Shown here: positions 1-7,827 of the stretch, piece after piece
Layout of the letters: every line of letters starts with the position of its first letter
Position numbering within the stretch: position 1 is the stretch's first letter
Source: an uncultured Clostridia bacterium
GTDB taxonomy: Bacteria; Bacillota; Clostridia; Oscillospirales; Oscillospiraceae
Direction of reading: 5' to 3'
Assembly: GCA_945486035.1 (NCBI GenBank)
Contig: CALYTB010000008.1
Span: 1-33,969 of the forward strand
Length of the DNA stretch: 33,969 nucleotides
Notes under the pieces: generated by a model
What the model was told of the DNA's origin: nothing
Databases searched by the model: none
Seen by the model: only the letters and a program-made list of their open reading frames with translations
Program-made: the position numbers and the translations under genes

Positions 1-1488
1 GATGGCGTTTACTTCTTCCTCGGTAACCGCGTCACTCTGTTCAAATCCTTCGCCAATGGAACCCCCCTGTGTGTGGTACCATACCTCTTCATAACATGCA
101 ACGGATTCCACCATGGTACCGTCCATTGCAAAATAGTAATGACTGTCCGTGTACGCCTGTTCAATCACACCGCCCTGGCAGAGGTAATAATTACTGCCTC
201 GAAGACTGCCTCGAACAATCGTCTTGATCTCGCTATTCTCTATGGTAAACAGACCAAAAAAGCTGTTTTTATCCCCATTGTATCGCTCCAAGTGCTCGCA
301 CTGAAGCAGCAGCTCTTCCACACCGTCCCCATCCACATCGACCAGGGCATATTTCAGATCCTTGTATTTCATCTCATCGACCATATAATCGATCCAGCCC
401 GCATAGCTGCTGAGATATTCAGAGCCGATCAGGCCTCCGGTAACATGAAGGTGATCCTCGCCGGCTTCCCGTTCCAACTGGGCCTGATACAATGCGTCCG
501 CCTTCGCGGGATCTACCGGCTGTGTTTGGAATGTGAAATCAAATTCCTCACAGACCTCCTCCAGAAATGCCCGTTCCTGCGGAACATTGCCAAGGAAGCC
601 TCCGTTGGCAAAAACATCGATGCCCACAGTCACAAAGCAGTCCTGCTTGTCAACAATCATCAGGCCCACTTCTTCCCTCGATGCCAGAAGCACCGTTGTT
701 CCGTCTGCCATGGTGTAGTTCCACTGGTCATAGGCATCCACATCGCCAATATTTCGGGACCCCCCATCAAAGGATGTTTTCTGGACGCTTCGTAAACTGT
801 AAGACACCAGCTCGTTCCACTTACCCCTTAGTTCCAGCGTCCCCTCAATGTCAAAAGTGCCGTCGGCGTAGCAGTAGCCAGAAGAACTTTCAAGCCCAGT
901 CCGTGCTTTTTCAGAAAGCACGCTTTCAATGCCCACCGAATTAAATACATCCTCTCCCCGGTCAAAAAACCAGGGCTTTCCCAGGGGCTGCAAATGATAC
1001 TTTTCGCAGATTTCATCGATCTTGTCTATCATTTCCTGAGAATAACAGCTGTACGAAAAGTACGCATCCGGCGTCTGAAAATCATTATTGGCATACAAAA
1101 TACTCTTATCCAGATCATAGGTACTCAAGAAATCCTGCCATTCCTGAAACGCCGCGTAGGAGTCCGTCCCCATAAACCCCTGAAGGGATATGATGTTGAT
1201 TGGTTCGCCGCTAAAGCTCGTTTCGGAAGGTATGCCGGAGGCTTCCTCCTGGATGGTCAGGTGCTGCAGCCGCATGACTATCACCGCACAGCCCACCAGA
1301 AGCAGCATCAGCGCGATGATGGCCGCAATCAGCAGATGTCCGCGCAGGCGGACGTGCTTCCCGGAATCATGGCTGCTGTATTTTCCAGGAGACGCCTTTG
1401 CGTTGCCGGAAACGGTATCCGTTTCCGCCTCATCAATGTATTTTCGGCTGATATAAGACAGTCCCAAGAACAGTTCCTTTCCATTCAT
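1..1488 (-). CDS. Membrane-anchored partner of the ECF sigma factor (putative anti-sigma/sensor), C-terminus off the window
   Basis: I translated this by hand because the ORF track omits it: the frame is open for 496 codons from an ATG at 1488 to the left edge. The ATG overlaps the sigma-factor stop (ATGA), so the two are translationally coupled. About 49 polar residues come first (with ELFLGLSYISRKYIDEAE near the start). One hydrophobic segment follows at about residues 50-73 (IAAIIALMLLLVGCAVIVM), then a large domain that is probably outside the cell. That part includes DVDGDGVEEL at about 384-393, a calcium-loop-like motif seen in VCBS/FG-GAP-type proteins. I see no zinc HxxxCxxC anti-sigma motif. 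Position and topology suggest it restrains or senses for the sigma factor; that role is inferred, and the family was not identified. Confidence 0.85.
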   Translation of the reverse strand, partial: MNGKELFLGLSYISRKYIDEAETDTVSGNAKASPGKYSSHDSGKHVRLRGHLLIAAIIALMLLLVGCAVIVMRLQHLTIQEEASGIPSETSFSGEPINIISLQGFMGTDSYAAFQEWQDFLSTYDLDKSILYANNDFQTPDAYFSYSCYSQEMIDKIDEICEKYHLQPLGKPWFFDRGEDVFNSVGIESVLSEKARTGLESSSGYCYADGTFDIEGTLELRGKWNELVSYSLRSVQKTSFDGGSRNIGDVDAYDQWNYTMADGTTVLLASREEVGLMIVDKQDCFVTVGIDVFANGGFLGNVPQERAFLEEVCEEFDFTFQTQPVDPAKADALYQAQLEREAGEDHLHVTGGLIGSEYLSSYAGWIDYMVDEMKYKDLKYALVDVDGDGVEELLLQCEHLERYNGDKNSFFGLFTIENSEIKTIVRGSLRGSNYYLCQGGVIEQAYTDSHYYFAMDGTMVESVACYEEVWYHTQGGSIGEGFEQSDAVTEEEVNAI

Positions 1489-2039
1489 ACAAAAACACCC
1501 TCCTTTTCCAGATAGGCGGCGAGCTTCCCTTTTGTTCTGCTGAGCTGCATTTTTACCTTGCTCTCTGTCATGCCGTACCGCTGTGCTATTTCTGCTATGG
1601 TATCTACATACCAGTACCTCCGCAGAAAAATCAAACGACTTTCCTTGGGGAGGCTTTCCAGGAACGCGTCCAGGATTTTGCCCAGCTCCCTGGCTTCCAT
1701 CGTCCGGTCGTGGCTGGTGTCCGGAATGCACCGCTCCATCTCCTCCGTCAGCGAGACAACCTCCGCGTTTCGTCTGGCAGCCATTTTCCAGTCCAGCTTG
1801 TTCAGGGAAAGGTGGCGGCAAATGGAGGCAAGAAAAGCGAAGAAGTATTTGGGACGATGGGGTGGAATCGTATTCCAGGTCTGCATGTAGGTATCACTCA
1901 CACTTTCTTCCGCATCCTCCTGGTTCCGAAGAATATTGTTTGCCAGTGTGTTCAGCTTTTTTCCGTAAACCACATCCGTCTGCGCAATTGCATCTTCACT
2001 TCTGGCCCAGAACAAGTCGATTATTTTGGCGTCTTCCAC
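1485..2039 (-). CDS. ECF-type RNA polymerase sigma factor (sigma-70 family)
   Basis: The 184-residue protein has the two-domain layout of an extracytoplasmic-function sigma factor. Region 2 spans about residues 25-90 and includes NQEDAEESVSDTYMQTW, the helix that binds core polymerase and the -10 element. Region 4 spans about 125-180, with LPKESRLIFLRRYWYVDTIA followed by a helix-turn-helix (MTESKVKMQLSRTKGKL) for -35 recognition. The start is GTG, preceded by GGAAGGGAACC. It directs transcription of a small regulon, usually including its own operon. The downstream membrane protein overlaps it by four bases and is the likely cognate regulator. The trigger cannot be read from sequence. Confidence 0.93.
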   Translation of the reverse strand: MEDAKIIDLFWARSEDAIAQTDVVYGKKLNTLANNILRNQEDAEESVSDTYMQTWNTIPPHRPKYFFAFLASICRHLSLNKLDWKMAARRNAEVVSLTEEMERCIPDTSHDRTMEARELGKILDAFLESLPKESRLIFLRRYWYVDTIAEIAQRYGMTESKVKMQLSRTKGKLAAYLEKEGVFV

Positions 2040-2074
2040 TGAGGTTCCCTTCCTTTCTTTTTGTTCCTCACCCT

Positions 2075-2106
2075 GATAGTAAGTTTTTGGCCGGGAAAAG
2101 TCACAT
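2075..2106 (-). promoter_or_regulatory. Possible autoregulated ECF promoter upstream of the sigma factor
   Basis: On the minus strand ATGTGACTTTT is followed, after a C/G- and A-rich spacer, by CTTACTATC, 30-40 bases before the sigma start. Neither box fits the housekeeping consensus, but the pair resembles the AAC/GTGAC plus CTA arrangement of self-regulated ECF promoters. This is pattern matching only. Confidence 0.33.
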
Positions 2107-2172
2107 TTTTGGGAATAAAATCTTTTTGAGCAGCCGAGCGCATCCTTGTTTTCCTTCGTGCGGGCAAGTTCA

Positions 2173-2201
2173 TTGAAATTCCATGCTGAATATGCTAAAA
2201 T
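2173..2201 (+). promoter_or_regulatory. Housekeeping promoter for the alpha/beta hydrolase
   Basis: TTGAAA (2173-2178) and TAAAAT (2196-2201) are separated by exactly 17 bases, about 55 bases before the chosen start. Confidence 0.6.
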
Positions 2202-2257
2202 AGATAAAACGCATCTTACCCCGGTGCATTGCTGAATTCAAAGAAAGGATGGTACCT

Positions 2258-3226
2258 ATGAACCGAAAGCTGAAAAAAGCATTGAAATATTCCGCGGTTG
2301 CCGCGTGCGCAGCCTCGGCGGCATCTCTGAGCGCCTATGTCACCACAAAGGGAATGATCAAGATGGCCCTGGACCGGGAAAAGCCCAATATGGGTCCAAA
2401 GCATTCAAAGGTATCCGGTGCGAAAGCCAACAACGCCTTTACTCACGCCCGGCAGGAAGCAGCCGAGGCGCTGGAAAAAGCAGAAAACGAAGTGGTGGAA
2501 ATTGTCAGTCATGACGGTGTCTCGTTGGTAGGTCACTGGATTCCTCAGGAAAATGCCCGTCGGGTAATCATCGCCATGCATGGCTGGCGCTCCTCCTGGG
2601 GATATGATTTCGGTCTGATCCGCAGCTTCTGGGAGCAAAACGGCTGCAGTGTCCTTTATGCGGACCAGCGGGGTCAGGGAGAAAGCGGCGGCGACTACAT
2701 CGGCTTCGGCCCCGTTGAACGCTACGACTGCCTGGATTGGGTCAATTGGGTCACCGGCCGATGCGGAAACGAGATTCCCATCTATCTGTGGGGTGTATCC
2801 ATGGGTGCATCCACCGTGTTAATGGCATCGGATCTTCCGATGCCAGGGAATGTCCGCGGCATCGTAGGGGACTGCGGCTTCACCTCCCCCCACGCCATCT
2901 GGAAGCATGTGGCAACCAACAACCTGCACATGCGCTTTCAACTGCGTGGCACCATGGCAAACACCATGTACCGCCGCAAAACCCGGATGGATGCCGCTGC
3001 CTTCTCCACAACGGATGCCCTGAGTAAGACCACCATCCCTGTACTGTTTATCCACGGAACCGACGACCGCTTTGTCCCGGTAGAGATGACCTTTGAGAAT
3101 TACAAAGCCTGCCATTCTCCCAAGAAACTTCTGGTCGTCCCCGGTGCGGGCCACTGTATGAGCCATTTCCTGGAACCGAACCGATACGAAGCCATCGTAA
3201 AGGAATTCTGGTCAGAAAACGATTGA
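2258..3226 (+). CDS. Alpha/beta hydrolase with N-terminal membrane segment
   Basis: This is a serine hydrolase of the alpha/beta fold (322 aa), similar in layout to the BEM46/peptidase S9-like hydrolases common in Firmicutes. I moved the start from 2249 to the ATG at 2258 because AAAGGA then sits about nine bases upstream. A hydrophobic N-terminal stretch (YSAVAACAASAASLSAYV) suggests a membrane anchor or uncleaved signal. Visible catalytic features are the oxyanion-region HGWRSSWG, the nucleophile elbow WGVSMGAS (Ser about 181), the acid in HGTDDRF (about 269-270) and the His in GAGHCMS (about 299). The substrate is unknown. It stands alone on the plus strand and ends in a strong terminator shared with the convergent phosphatase gene. 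Confidence 0.9.
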   Translation: MNRKLKKALKYSAVAACAASAASLSAYVTTKGMIKMALDREKPNMGPKHSKVSGAKANNAFTHARQEAAEALEKAENEVVEIVSHDGVSLVGHWIPQENARRVIIAMHGWRSSWGYDFGLIRSFWEQNGCSVLYADQRGQGESGGDYIGFGPVERYDCLDWVNWVTGRCGNEIPIYLWGVSMGASTVLMASDLPMPGNVRGIVGDCGFTSPHAIWKHVATNNLHMRFQLRGTMANTMYRRKTRMDAAAFSTTDALSKTTIPVLFIHGTDDRFVPVEMTFENYKACHSPKKLLVVPGAGHCMSHFLEPNRYEAIVKEFWSEND

Positions 3227-3238
3227 TACCCCTATTTC

Positions 3239-3271
3239 AAAAGGCTGTCCGTTTTTCGCGGACAGCCTTTT
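3239..3271. terminator. Bidirectional terminator between hydrolase and phosphatase
   Basis: AAAAGGCTGTCCG (3239-3251) and CGGACAGCCTTTT (3259-3271) form a perfect 13-bp stem with a 7-base loop. The A-run and T-run on either side allow use in both directions by the convergent genes. Confidence 0.88.
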
Positions 3272-3277
3272 GTGTAT

Positions 3278-3961
3278 TCAGGTATAGAACTCAGCCCGAT
3301 CTTCCAGGCGAAGACATGCCAGCGCCCGAAAGGGAATGCCATGCCCACAGCCACAGTCCAGATCCAGGAACCCGGGCGCATGAAGAATCCTCAGATGATC
3401 CCCGCTGCGCATCAAGGCTTCTCCATAAAGCTGCTGCGCCTGTGCATCCCGTCCGAGCAGAAGAACCGGCGTATGCCCGATGATCAGTGTGCGACCCGGG
3501 ATGGGATTAGGATCCTCCAAGCCAGGTCTTCCCCATACCTCGTCATGGAGATTCTCTCCCGGGAAACCATGTACCAGGTAGAAGCGCTCACCGGGAAGCT
3601 CCAGCAGGATATGAGGCTTTCTGGTTTGAAGGTAAGACAGAATCTCCTCGCGTTCTCTGGGTGTCAAGCGCAGAAATGCCGCCAGGGTCGGAGAATTGCC
3701 ATTGCGGTTCCATCGCCTAATCTCCACTTCGGCAGCTTCCGGGGCAAAATACCGGGTCATCATGTACTCATGGTTCCCCAGAAGCAGCTCCATATTGGAT
3801 GATGCCATGATTTCCCGCAGCAACGCAATCCCGGCAGGTCCCCGGTCGATCACATCCCCCAGAATATAGAGCTTGTCCTCCCGGGAAAACCGAATCTTCT
3901 CCAGCATCCGGTGGAACCGCTCCCCTTCTCCGTGGATATCGGACAAAACATAATGCGCCAT
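3278..3961 (-). CDS. PP2A-like serine/threonine phosphatase-type metallophosphoesterase
   Basis: This calcineurin-like metallophosphoesterase (227 aa) carries the signature metal-binding blocks in order. They are LSDIHGE (residues 7-13), LGDVIDRGP (about 35-43), LGNHEYM (about 60-67), YLVHGFPG (about 148) and IGHTPV (about 181). These give the two-metal centre of the PPP family, which hydrolyses phosphomonoesters or phosphoproteins; symmetrical Ap4A hydrolases have a similar layout. The natural substrate is not clear. It begins 18 bases after the GH31 stop with AAAGGAT before the ATG, so it is probably the last gene of the ybaK-GH31 transcript. Confidence 0.9.
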   Translation of the reverse strand: MAHYVLSDIHGEGERFHRMLEKIRFSREDKLYILGDVIDRGPAGIALLREIMASSNMELLLGNHEYMMTRYFAPEAAEVEIRRWNRNGNSPTLAAFLRLTPREREEILSYLQTRKPHILLELPGERFYLVHGFPGENLHDEVWGRPGLEDPNPIPGRTLIIGHTPVLLLGRDAQAQQLYGEALMRSGDHLRILHAPGFLDLDCGCGHGIPFRALACLRLEDRAEFYT

Positions 3962-3979
3962 GGTGAAAAATCCTTTGGC

Positions 3980-6142
3980 TTACGCCATCCACCGAATCTC
4001 CAGAACATCGGGACCGGGGTAGCCGTCGGCGATTACCTTCTGCTCAAGCTGATGTCCCTGAACGCGAATCTCAATCCGGCGGACACCACCGTCCAGATAA
4101 TCCATGCTCTCCCCGTCGTCCATCGTATGAACATAGCGGCCATTGCCCGGGAAAACCTCCAGAACCACCCGGGTAATCTCTTCCACACACTGGGGCTTTC
4201 CGGCGGAAACCGGGATTACTGCACCGGCTTTGGCAAACAGAGGCATCCTGTCGGCGGGAGCCTCCGCCAAGACGTACTTGCCGCCTGTGTACCGTTTCCC
4301 GGTATAGTAATCGAACCACACACCCTTGGGTAGATACACCGCTCTTGCGGACACACCGGGGGTCATCACGGGTGCGGCCAGCAGCCGGTCACCCAGCATA
4401 CACTGATCCGTCAGCTCCCGGCAGACAGGATCCTCCGGGTATTCCAGCACCAGCGGACGGAGAATCGGCATATCCTCATGGGCCAGATCGTAGATGTACG
4501 GCAGCAGGTGGTAGCGGAGATCCAGCGCCTTCCGGCAGCCATCCATGGTAGCCTGATCGAAGGCATAGGCCTCCTGATTCCGGGTGCCCTTGGCATAGTG
4601 ATCCCGGAAGAAGGGGCTGATGGCCCCCAACTGGAACCAGCGCACCAGAAGCTCCGGAGTGGCATCCGAGCCAAAGCCGCCCACATCGGAGCCCACCATA
4701 TTCATTCCGGACAGCCCCAGATTCATCATCTGGGTCAGGCTCAGCTGCAAATGCTGCCACATGGAGTGGTTGTCTCCGGTCCAGCCGGAGCAATACCGCT
4801 GGGACCCTGCGCAGCAGGCCCGGGTCAGGACGAAGGGGCGGCGGCCATCCGCCTTAAGCAGTCCGTCATAGGTAGCCTTGGCCATCAGATGACCGAATAC
4901 ATTGTGGATTTCCTTGTGGTTTCCTTCTGAGAATTTTACATCATCCGGCAGCGGACCCGTGAAATTGGCAGGCTCGTTCATATCGTTCCAGATTCCGCGA
5001 ATACCGGCGTCGGTCATGATTTTGACCTTCTCGCCCCACCAGATTCTGGTTTTCTCCTGCGTGTAGTCCGGGAAAACCGCGGGCCCGGGCCATACGGCCC
5101 CTTCGTAGATGCTGCCGTCCGGATTTCTGGCAAAGTGTCCCTGCTCTACGCCCTCATCATAGACAAAATAACCGGGGTCCAGTTTCACACCGGGATCAAT
5201 GATGGTAATTGCCTTCACGTTCTGCTCCGCCAGCTTTGCTGTCATTGCTTTGGGGTCTGAAAAGCGTGCGGAATTGAAAGTAAAGACCCGGAATCCCTCC
5301 ATATAGTCGATATCCATATGCACCGCGTCAATTGGCAGCTTGTTTTCCCGCATGGTGGAAACCATTCCCAGTACTTCCCCGTCGGTATAGTAACTCCATT
5401 TGCTCTGGTGGAATCCATACACCCACTTCTGCTGGAGCATACTTCTTCCGGTCAGGCTCTGATAGCGCCTGAGCACCTCCTTGGGTGTCTTTCCCGGGAT
5501 CATGTAGTAATCCAGTGCGCCACCCGCGTGGGACCAGAAATAGTAGTCCTCCTGCTCCTTGCCAAAGTCAAACCGGGTACGGTAGGAGTTGTCCGCAAGG
5601 ATTCCCAGGCATCCGTTTTCGGAGTAAACCATGAAGAAGTTGATGGACTTGTACAGGCTCTTATAATTGTCGCAGTGCGGGGTAGGATCATCGGTATTCC
5701 AATTTTCATAGGCATAGTGCCGCTTGTTCAGAAAGCCCGTCTTATCGCCCAGGCCGTACACAACGGCATCCGGTGCCAGGGTTTTGACAACCTCCACTTT
5801 CCACTCGCCGGCCTCTGCCAGTGCCTCCGATGGGACATGACCCTCAGAGCTGAGCTGGGCGACCTCCTCCGGGGACAGGGAGGTTCTGAGTCTGCGGGAT
5901 CCGGGATAATCCACGCACAGAAGCTTTCCGTCATAGAAAAGCGCCATGCCGTTTTCTGGTTCCACCGTAATCTTTCCCCAGGTGAGTGCTTCTCCCGACA
6001 CCTTGGGCGCGGTTCTGCGGGTAGGGGCGCTCACCATGTAACTGCCCTTGTGCATACCATCCGTCACACGGACAATTCCGGGAACGGGCATGGATACCCG
6101 CAGCCCGGATGCAGTGATGAATTCGTTGTGTTTCCGCTCCAT
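3980..6142 (-). CDS. Glycoside hydrolase family 31 (alpha-glucosidase/alpha-xylosidase type)
   Basis: The 720-residue retaining alpha-glycosidase has the GH31 landmarks. HMDIDYMEGFRVFTFN is the first strand of the barrel. IRGIWNDMNEPANF contains the nucleophile Asp. MVGSDVGGFGSDATPELLVRW is followed by ISPFFRDHYAKG, which contains the acid/base region. The N-terminus matches the beta-sandwich domain and the C-terminus the small beta domains. The start was set at 6142 (MERKHNE) because AAGAAGGAG lies seven bases upstream; the ORF-track start adds seven residues that would cover this site. There is no signal peptide, so it probably acts inside the cell on imported alpha-linked oligosaccharides. 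The exact specificity (glucoside or xyloside) cannot be told. It lies 14 bases after the ybaK-like gene and just before the phosphatase. Confidence 0.94.
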   Translation of the reverse strand: MERKHNEFITASGLRVSMPVPGIVRVTDGMHKGSYMVSAPTRRTAPKVSGEALTWGKITVEPENGMALFYDGKLLCVDYPGSRRLRTSLSPEEVAQLSSEGHVPSEALAEAGEWKVEVVKTLAPDAVVYGLGDKTGFLNKRHYAYENWNTDDPTPHCDNYKSLYKSINFFMVYSENGCLGILADNSYRTRFDFGKEQEDYYFWSHAGGALDYYMIPGKTPKEVLRRYQSLTGRSMLQQKWVYGFHQSKWSYYTDGEVLGMVSTMRENKLPIDAVHMDIDYMEGFRVFTFNSARFSDPKAMTAKLAEQNVKAITIIDPGVKLDPGYFVYDEGVEQGHFARNPDGSIYEGAVWPGPAVFPDYTQEKTRIWWGEKVKIMTDAGIRGIWNDMNEPANFTGPLPDDVKFSEGNHKEIHNVFGHLMAKATYDGLLKADGRRPFVLTRACCAGSQRYCSGWTGDNHSMWQHLQLSLTQMMNLGLSGMNMVGSDVGGFGSDATPELLVRWFQLGAISPFFRDHYAKGTRNQEAYAFDQATMDGCRKALDLRYHLLPYIYDLAHEDMPILRPLVLEYPEDPVCRELTDQCMLGDRLLAAPVMTPGVSARAVYLPKGVWFDYYTGKRYTGGKYVLAEAPADRMPLFAKAGAVIPVSAGKPQCVEEITRVVLEVFPGNGRYVHTMDDGESMDYLDGGVRRIEIRVQGHQLEQKVIADGYPGPDVLEIRWMA

Positions 6143-6156
6143 GTTTATTCTCCTTC

Positions 6157-6623
6157 TTACCATCCTTTACAGACATTCACCCAGTCTGTGTAATTGGAAT
6201 ATCGCTCCAGCTCTCCAACGGACAATTCTATGGCGCTGTTGCTGCTCCCGCAGGCGGGAAAAACGGTTTCAAACCGCTTCAGGGACTCATCCAGATAAAC
6301 CTTCACGCCTGCCTTCACCGCGAAGGGACAAACGCCTCCACCGAGTGGCCAATCATGGCTTCGGTGTTCTCACGGCTCAGCATAGCGGCTTTGACCGCGA
6401 ACCTGGATTTGAATTTCGTGTTATCCACTTTTACATCTCCGGCAGCCACCACCGGAATCGGAACACCGGAAACGGAAAAGGATAAGGTTTTCGCAATCCT
6501 GCACGGTTCACAGCCCAGCGCCTGGGCAGCCAGCTGCACAGTAGCGCTGGAAACCGGGAATTCCAGAATGCGGTCCGCAATCCCATACTCCGCAAAGCAG
6601 GCTCTCGCTTTTTCAATGGACAC
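6157..6623 (-). pseudogene. ybaK: YbaK/ProX-type aminoacyl-tRNA deacylase, single-base frameshift
   Basis: The first 87 codons (MSIEKARACFAEYG...TEAMIGHSV) read as a YbaK/EbsC-family editing protein, which removes mischarged amino acids from tRNA. The frame then ends early at EAFVPSR. One base downstream the family's second half continues: GVCPFAVKAGVKVYLDES, then RFETVFPACGSSNSAIEL and YSNYTDWVNVCKGW before TAA at 6157. Reading GTGGGAGGC instead of GTGGAGGC (plus coordinates about 6337-6342) would rejoin it into 155 residues, the normal family length. It is therefore a one-base deletion or a base-calling error in a G run. GH31 follows after 14 bases, so loss of coupling could matter there. 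Confidence 0.85.
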
Positions 6624-6674
6624 TTTTCATTCCCCTATATGCGCGGTTTCCCTGGTGGGTCCACCGTCTATGAT

Positions 6675-6703
6675 ACCATATCACAATTCCCTGTATTTTG
6701 CAA
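6675..6703 (-). promoter_or_regulatory. Possible promoter of the ybaK-GH31-phosphatase operon
   Basis: On the minus strand TTGCAA and TATGGT are 17 bases apart, about 50 bases before the ybaK start. The -10 box matches only four of six consensus bases. Confidence 0.35.
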
Positions 6704-6806
6704 TGGGGACCATGAATTACTGTTGATCTTCAACGGATGATTCTGAGTATCAAAAACCACGAGCATTATCCGCAAGCCGGAATGTGTCTTCTGGAAAAGT
6801 CAAGAC

Positions 6807-6835
6807 TTGTTCTTCTCTTTTTTTCGTGCTATAAT
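6807..6835 (+). promoter_or_regulatory. Promoter of the small unknown gene
   Basis: TTGTTC (6807-6812), 17 bases, then a perfect TATAAT (6830-6835), 36 bases before the ATG at 6872. Confidence 0.65.
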
Positions 6836-6871
6836 GCCGCCCAGCGTATGCACCGCAAAGGAGGATTTTTC

Positions 6872-7195
6872 ATGAACACAATCAATGCTTTGAATCCGGT
6901 TCACAACCGGCGGCGCGATCTGATAGAGCGGGAACAAACCGCATTTGACAGCATCCCCGGGATGGCTGTTTTGCGCGGCTGTACCCCGGAGCATATTCCC
7001 GAGTTGGAAGCGCAATACCCGGATGCTTCCTTCGCGCTTATGATAACCCAAAACCTTTTTGCGGGGGATCGGGAACAAAATGAGATTCATCAGCGGGCTT
7101 ATGCCGCAATTCTTAACGGAGAACCTATCAATGGGGTCCGTTTCAAATACGACTATGATCTGGAATCCTATCTGCTGAAACACATGTGGGATTGA
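6872..7195 (+). CDS. Small soluble protein of unknown function
   Basis: This encodes 107 residues starting MNTINALNPV; I do not recognise the family. The ORF-track start at 6737 is not credible. The ATG at 6872 has AAAGGAGG seven bases upstream and its own promoter. The protein is hydrophilic, with no membrane segment, cysteine motif or obvious DNA-binding motif. The central part has an acidic helix-like stretch (PEHIPELEAQYPDA), and the C-terminus is rich in Tyr and Asp (VRFKYDYDLESYLLKHMWD). Its own promoter and ribosome site make expression likely. It precedes the DtxR-type regulator by about 90 bases on the same strand, but that gene has a separate promoter candidate. Confidence 0.8.
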   Translation: MNTINALNPVHNRRRDLIEREQTAFDSIPGMAVLRGCTPEHIPELEAQYPDASFALMITQNLFAGDREQNEIHQRAYAAILNGEPINGVRFKYDYDLESYLLKHMWD

Positions 7196-7224
7196 TTCGC
7201 AAGCCATTTCCTGAAAATCACGGC

Positions 7225-7253
7225 TTGAAATCAACATCAGAATATGTTATTCT
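7225..7253 (+). promoter_or_regulatory. Probable promoter of the DtxR-type regulator
   Basis: TTGAAA (7225-7230) and TATTCT (7248-7253) are spaced by 17 bases, about 33 bases before the GTG start. Confidence 0.5.
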
Positions 7254-7285
7254 GACAGGAAGAACACGAAAAGGGGTGTTTCCCT

Positions 7286-7660
7286 GTGAATCTTCAGGAA
7301 TCCGGCGAAATGTATCTGGAAACAATCTATATTCTCTCCAAGCAAAAGCCCTATGTCCGTTCCGTTGATGTGGGGGAATATATGGGATACTCCAAGCCCA
7401 GTGTCAGCCGTGCCATGGGGCTTCTCAAGGAGAGCGGCTATGTGGTTGCCGATAAAAACGGTTTTCTCACGCTCACCGAACGCGGGCAGGAAACCGCATC
7501 AAAAATCTATGAACGGCATACCGTTCTGCGGGACATGCTTCTGCGCCTGGGAGTGGACGAACAGACCGCCTCCAAAGATGCCTGCCGTATTGAGCATGTA
7601 ATCAGCGATACATCTTTCCTGGCAATCCAAAAGCACCTGAAAGAAACCATGAAGGAATAA
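7286..7660 (+). CDS. DtxR/MntR-family metal-dependent transcriptional regulator
   Basis: This 124-residue protein matches iron/manganese-dependent repressors. It has an N-terminal winged helix (residues 1-60, SGEMYLETIYILS... then YSKPSVSRAMGLLKESGYV) and a helical dimerisation/metal domain (about 65-124, with ERHTVLRDMLLRLGVDEQTA and CRIEHVISD). There is no SH3-like third domain, so it is the short MntR-like form. The start is GTG after AAAAGGGG. Metal ligands are typically a conserved Met/Cys, Glu and His; here Cys and His in CRIEH and H in ERH are visible. It lies just upstream of the CbiMQO importer and is a candidate controller of it or of iron/manganese genes elsewhere. The metal cannot be assigned. 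Confidence 0.9.
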   Translation: MNLQESGEMYLETIYILSKQKPYVRSVDVGEYMGYSKPSVSRAMGLLKESGYVVADKNGFLTLTERGQETASKIYERHTVLRDMLLRLGVDEQTASKDACRIEHVISDTSFLAIQKHLKETMKE

Positions 7661-7750
7661 AAACCTACAATACCGCGCTTTCCTTTGAAGTAACTCCTGA
7701 TTTCCTTTTGACAGCAGCCATCCCAGGTGTACCCGGAAACCTCCGAAAAT

Positions 7751-7796
7751 TCATCCCCCCAGGGGGCTTACAATCAGAAACGTCTGCTGATATAAT
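7751..7796 (+). promoter_or_regulatory. cbiM promoter overlapped by a C-run/G-run operator-like palindrome
   Basis: TTACAA (7768-7773), 17 bases, then a perfect TATAAT (7791-7796) lie 31 bases before the cbiM start. Immediately upstream, and touching the -35 box, is CATCCCCCCAGGGGGC (about 7752-7767). That pattern resembles operators of CsoR/RcnR/InrS-family metal-responsive repressors. The promoter is seen directly; the operator is inferred. Confidence 0.6.
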
Positions 7797-7827
7797 GAAC
7801 CCATCTTGAAATATGAGGTGGTTCACA

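Noticed and set aside
7661-7827. Cobalamin or NiCo riboswitch before cbiM
   Set aside because: The leader between the TATAAT box and the start is only about 25 bases, too short for either riboswitch, and no B12-box-like sequence was seen.
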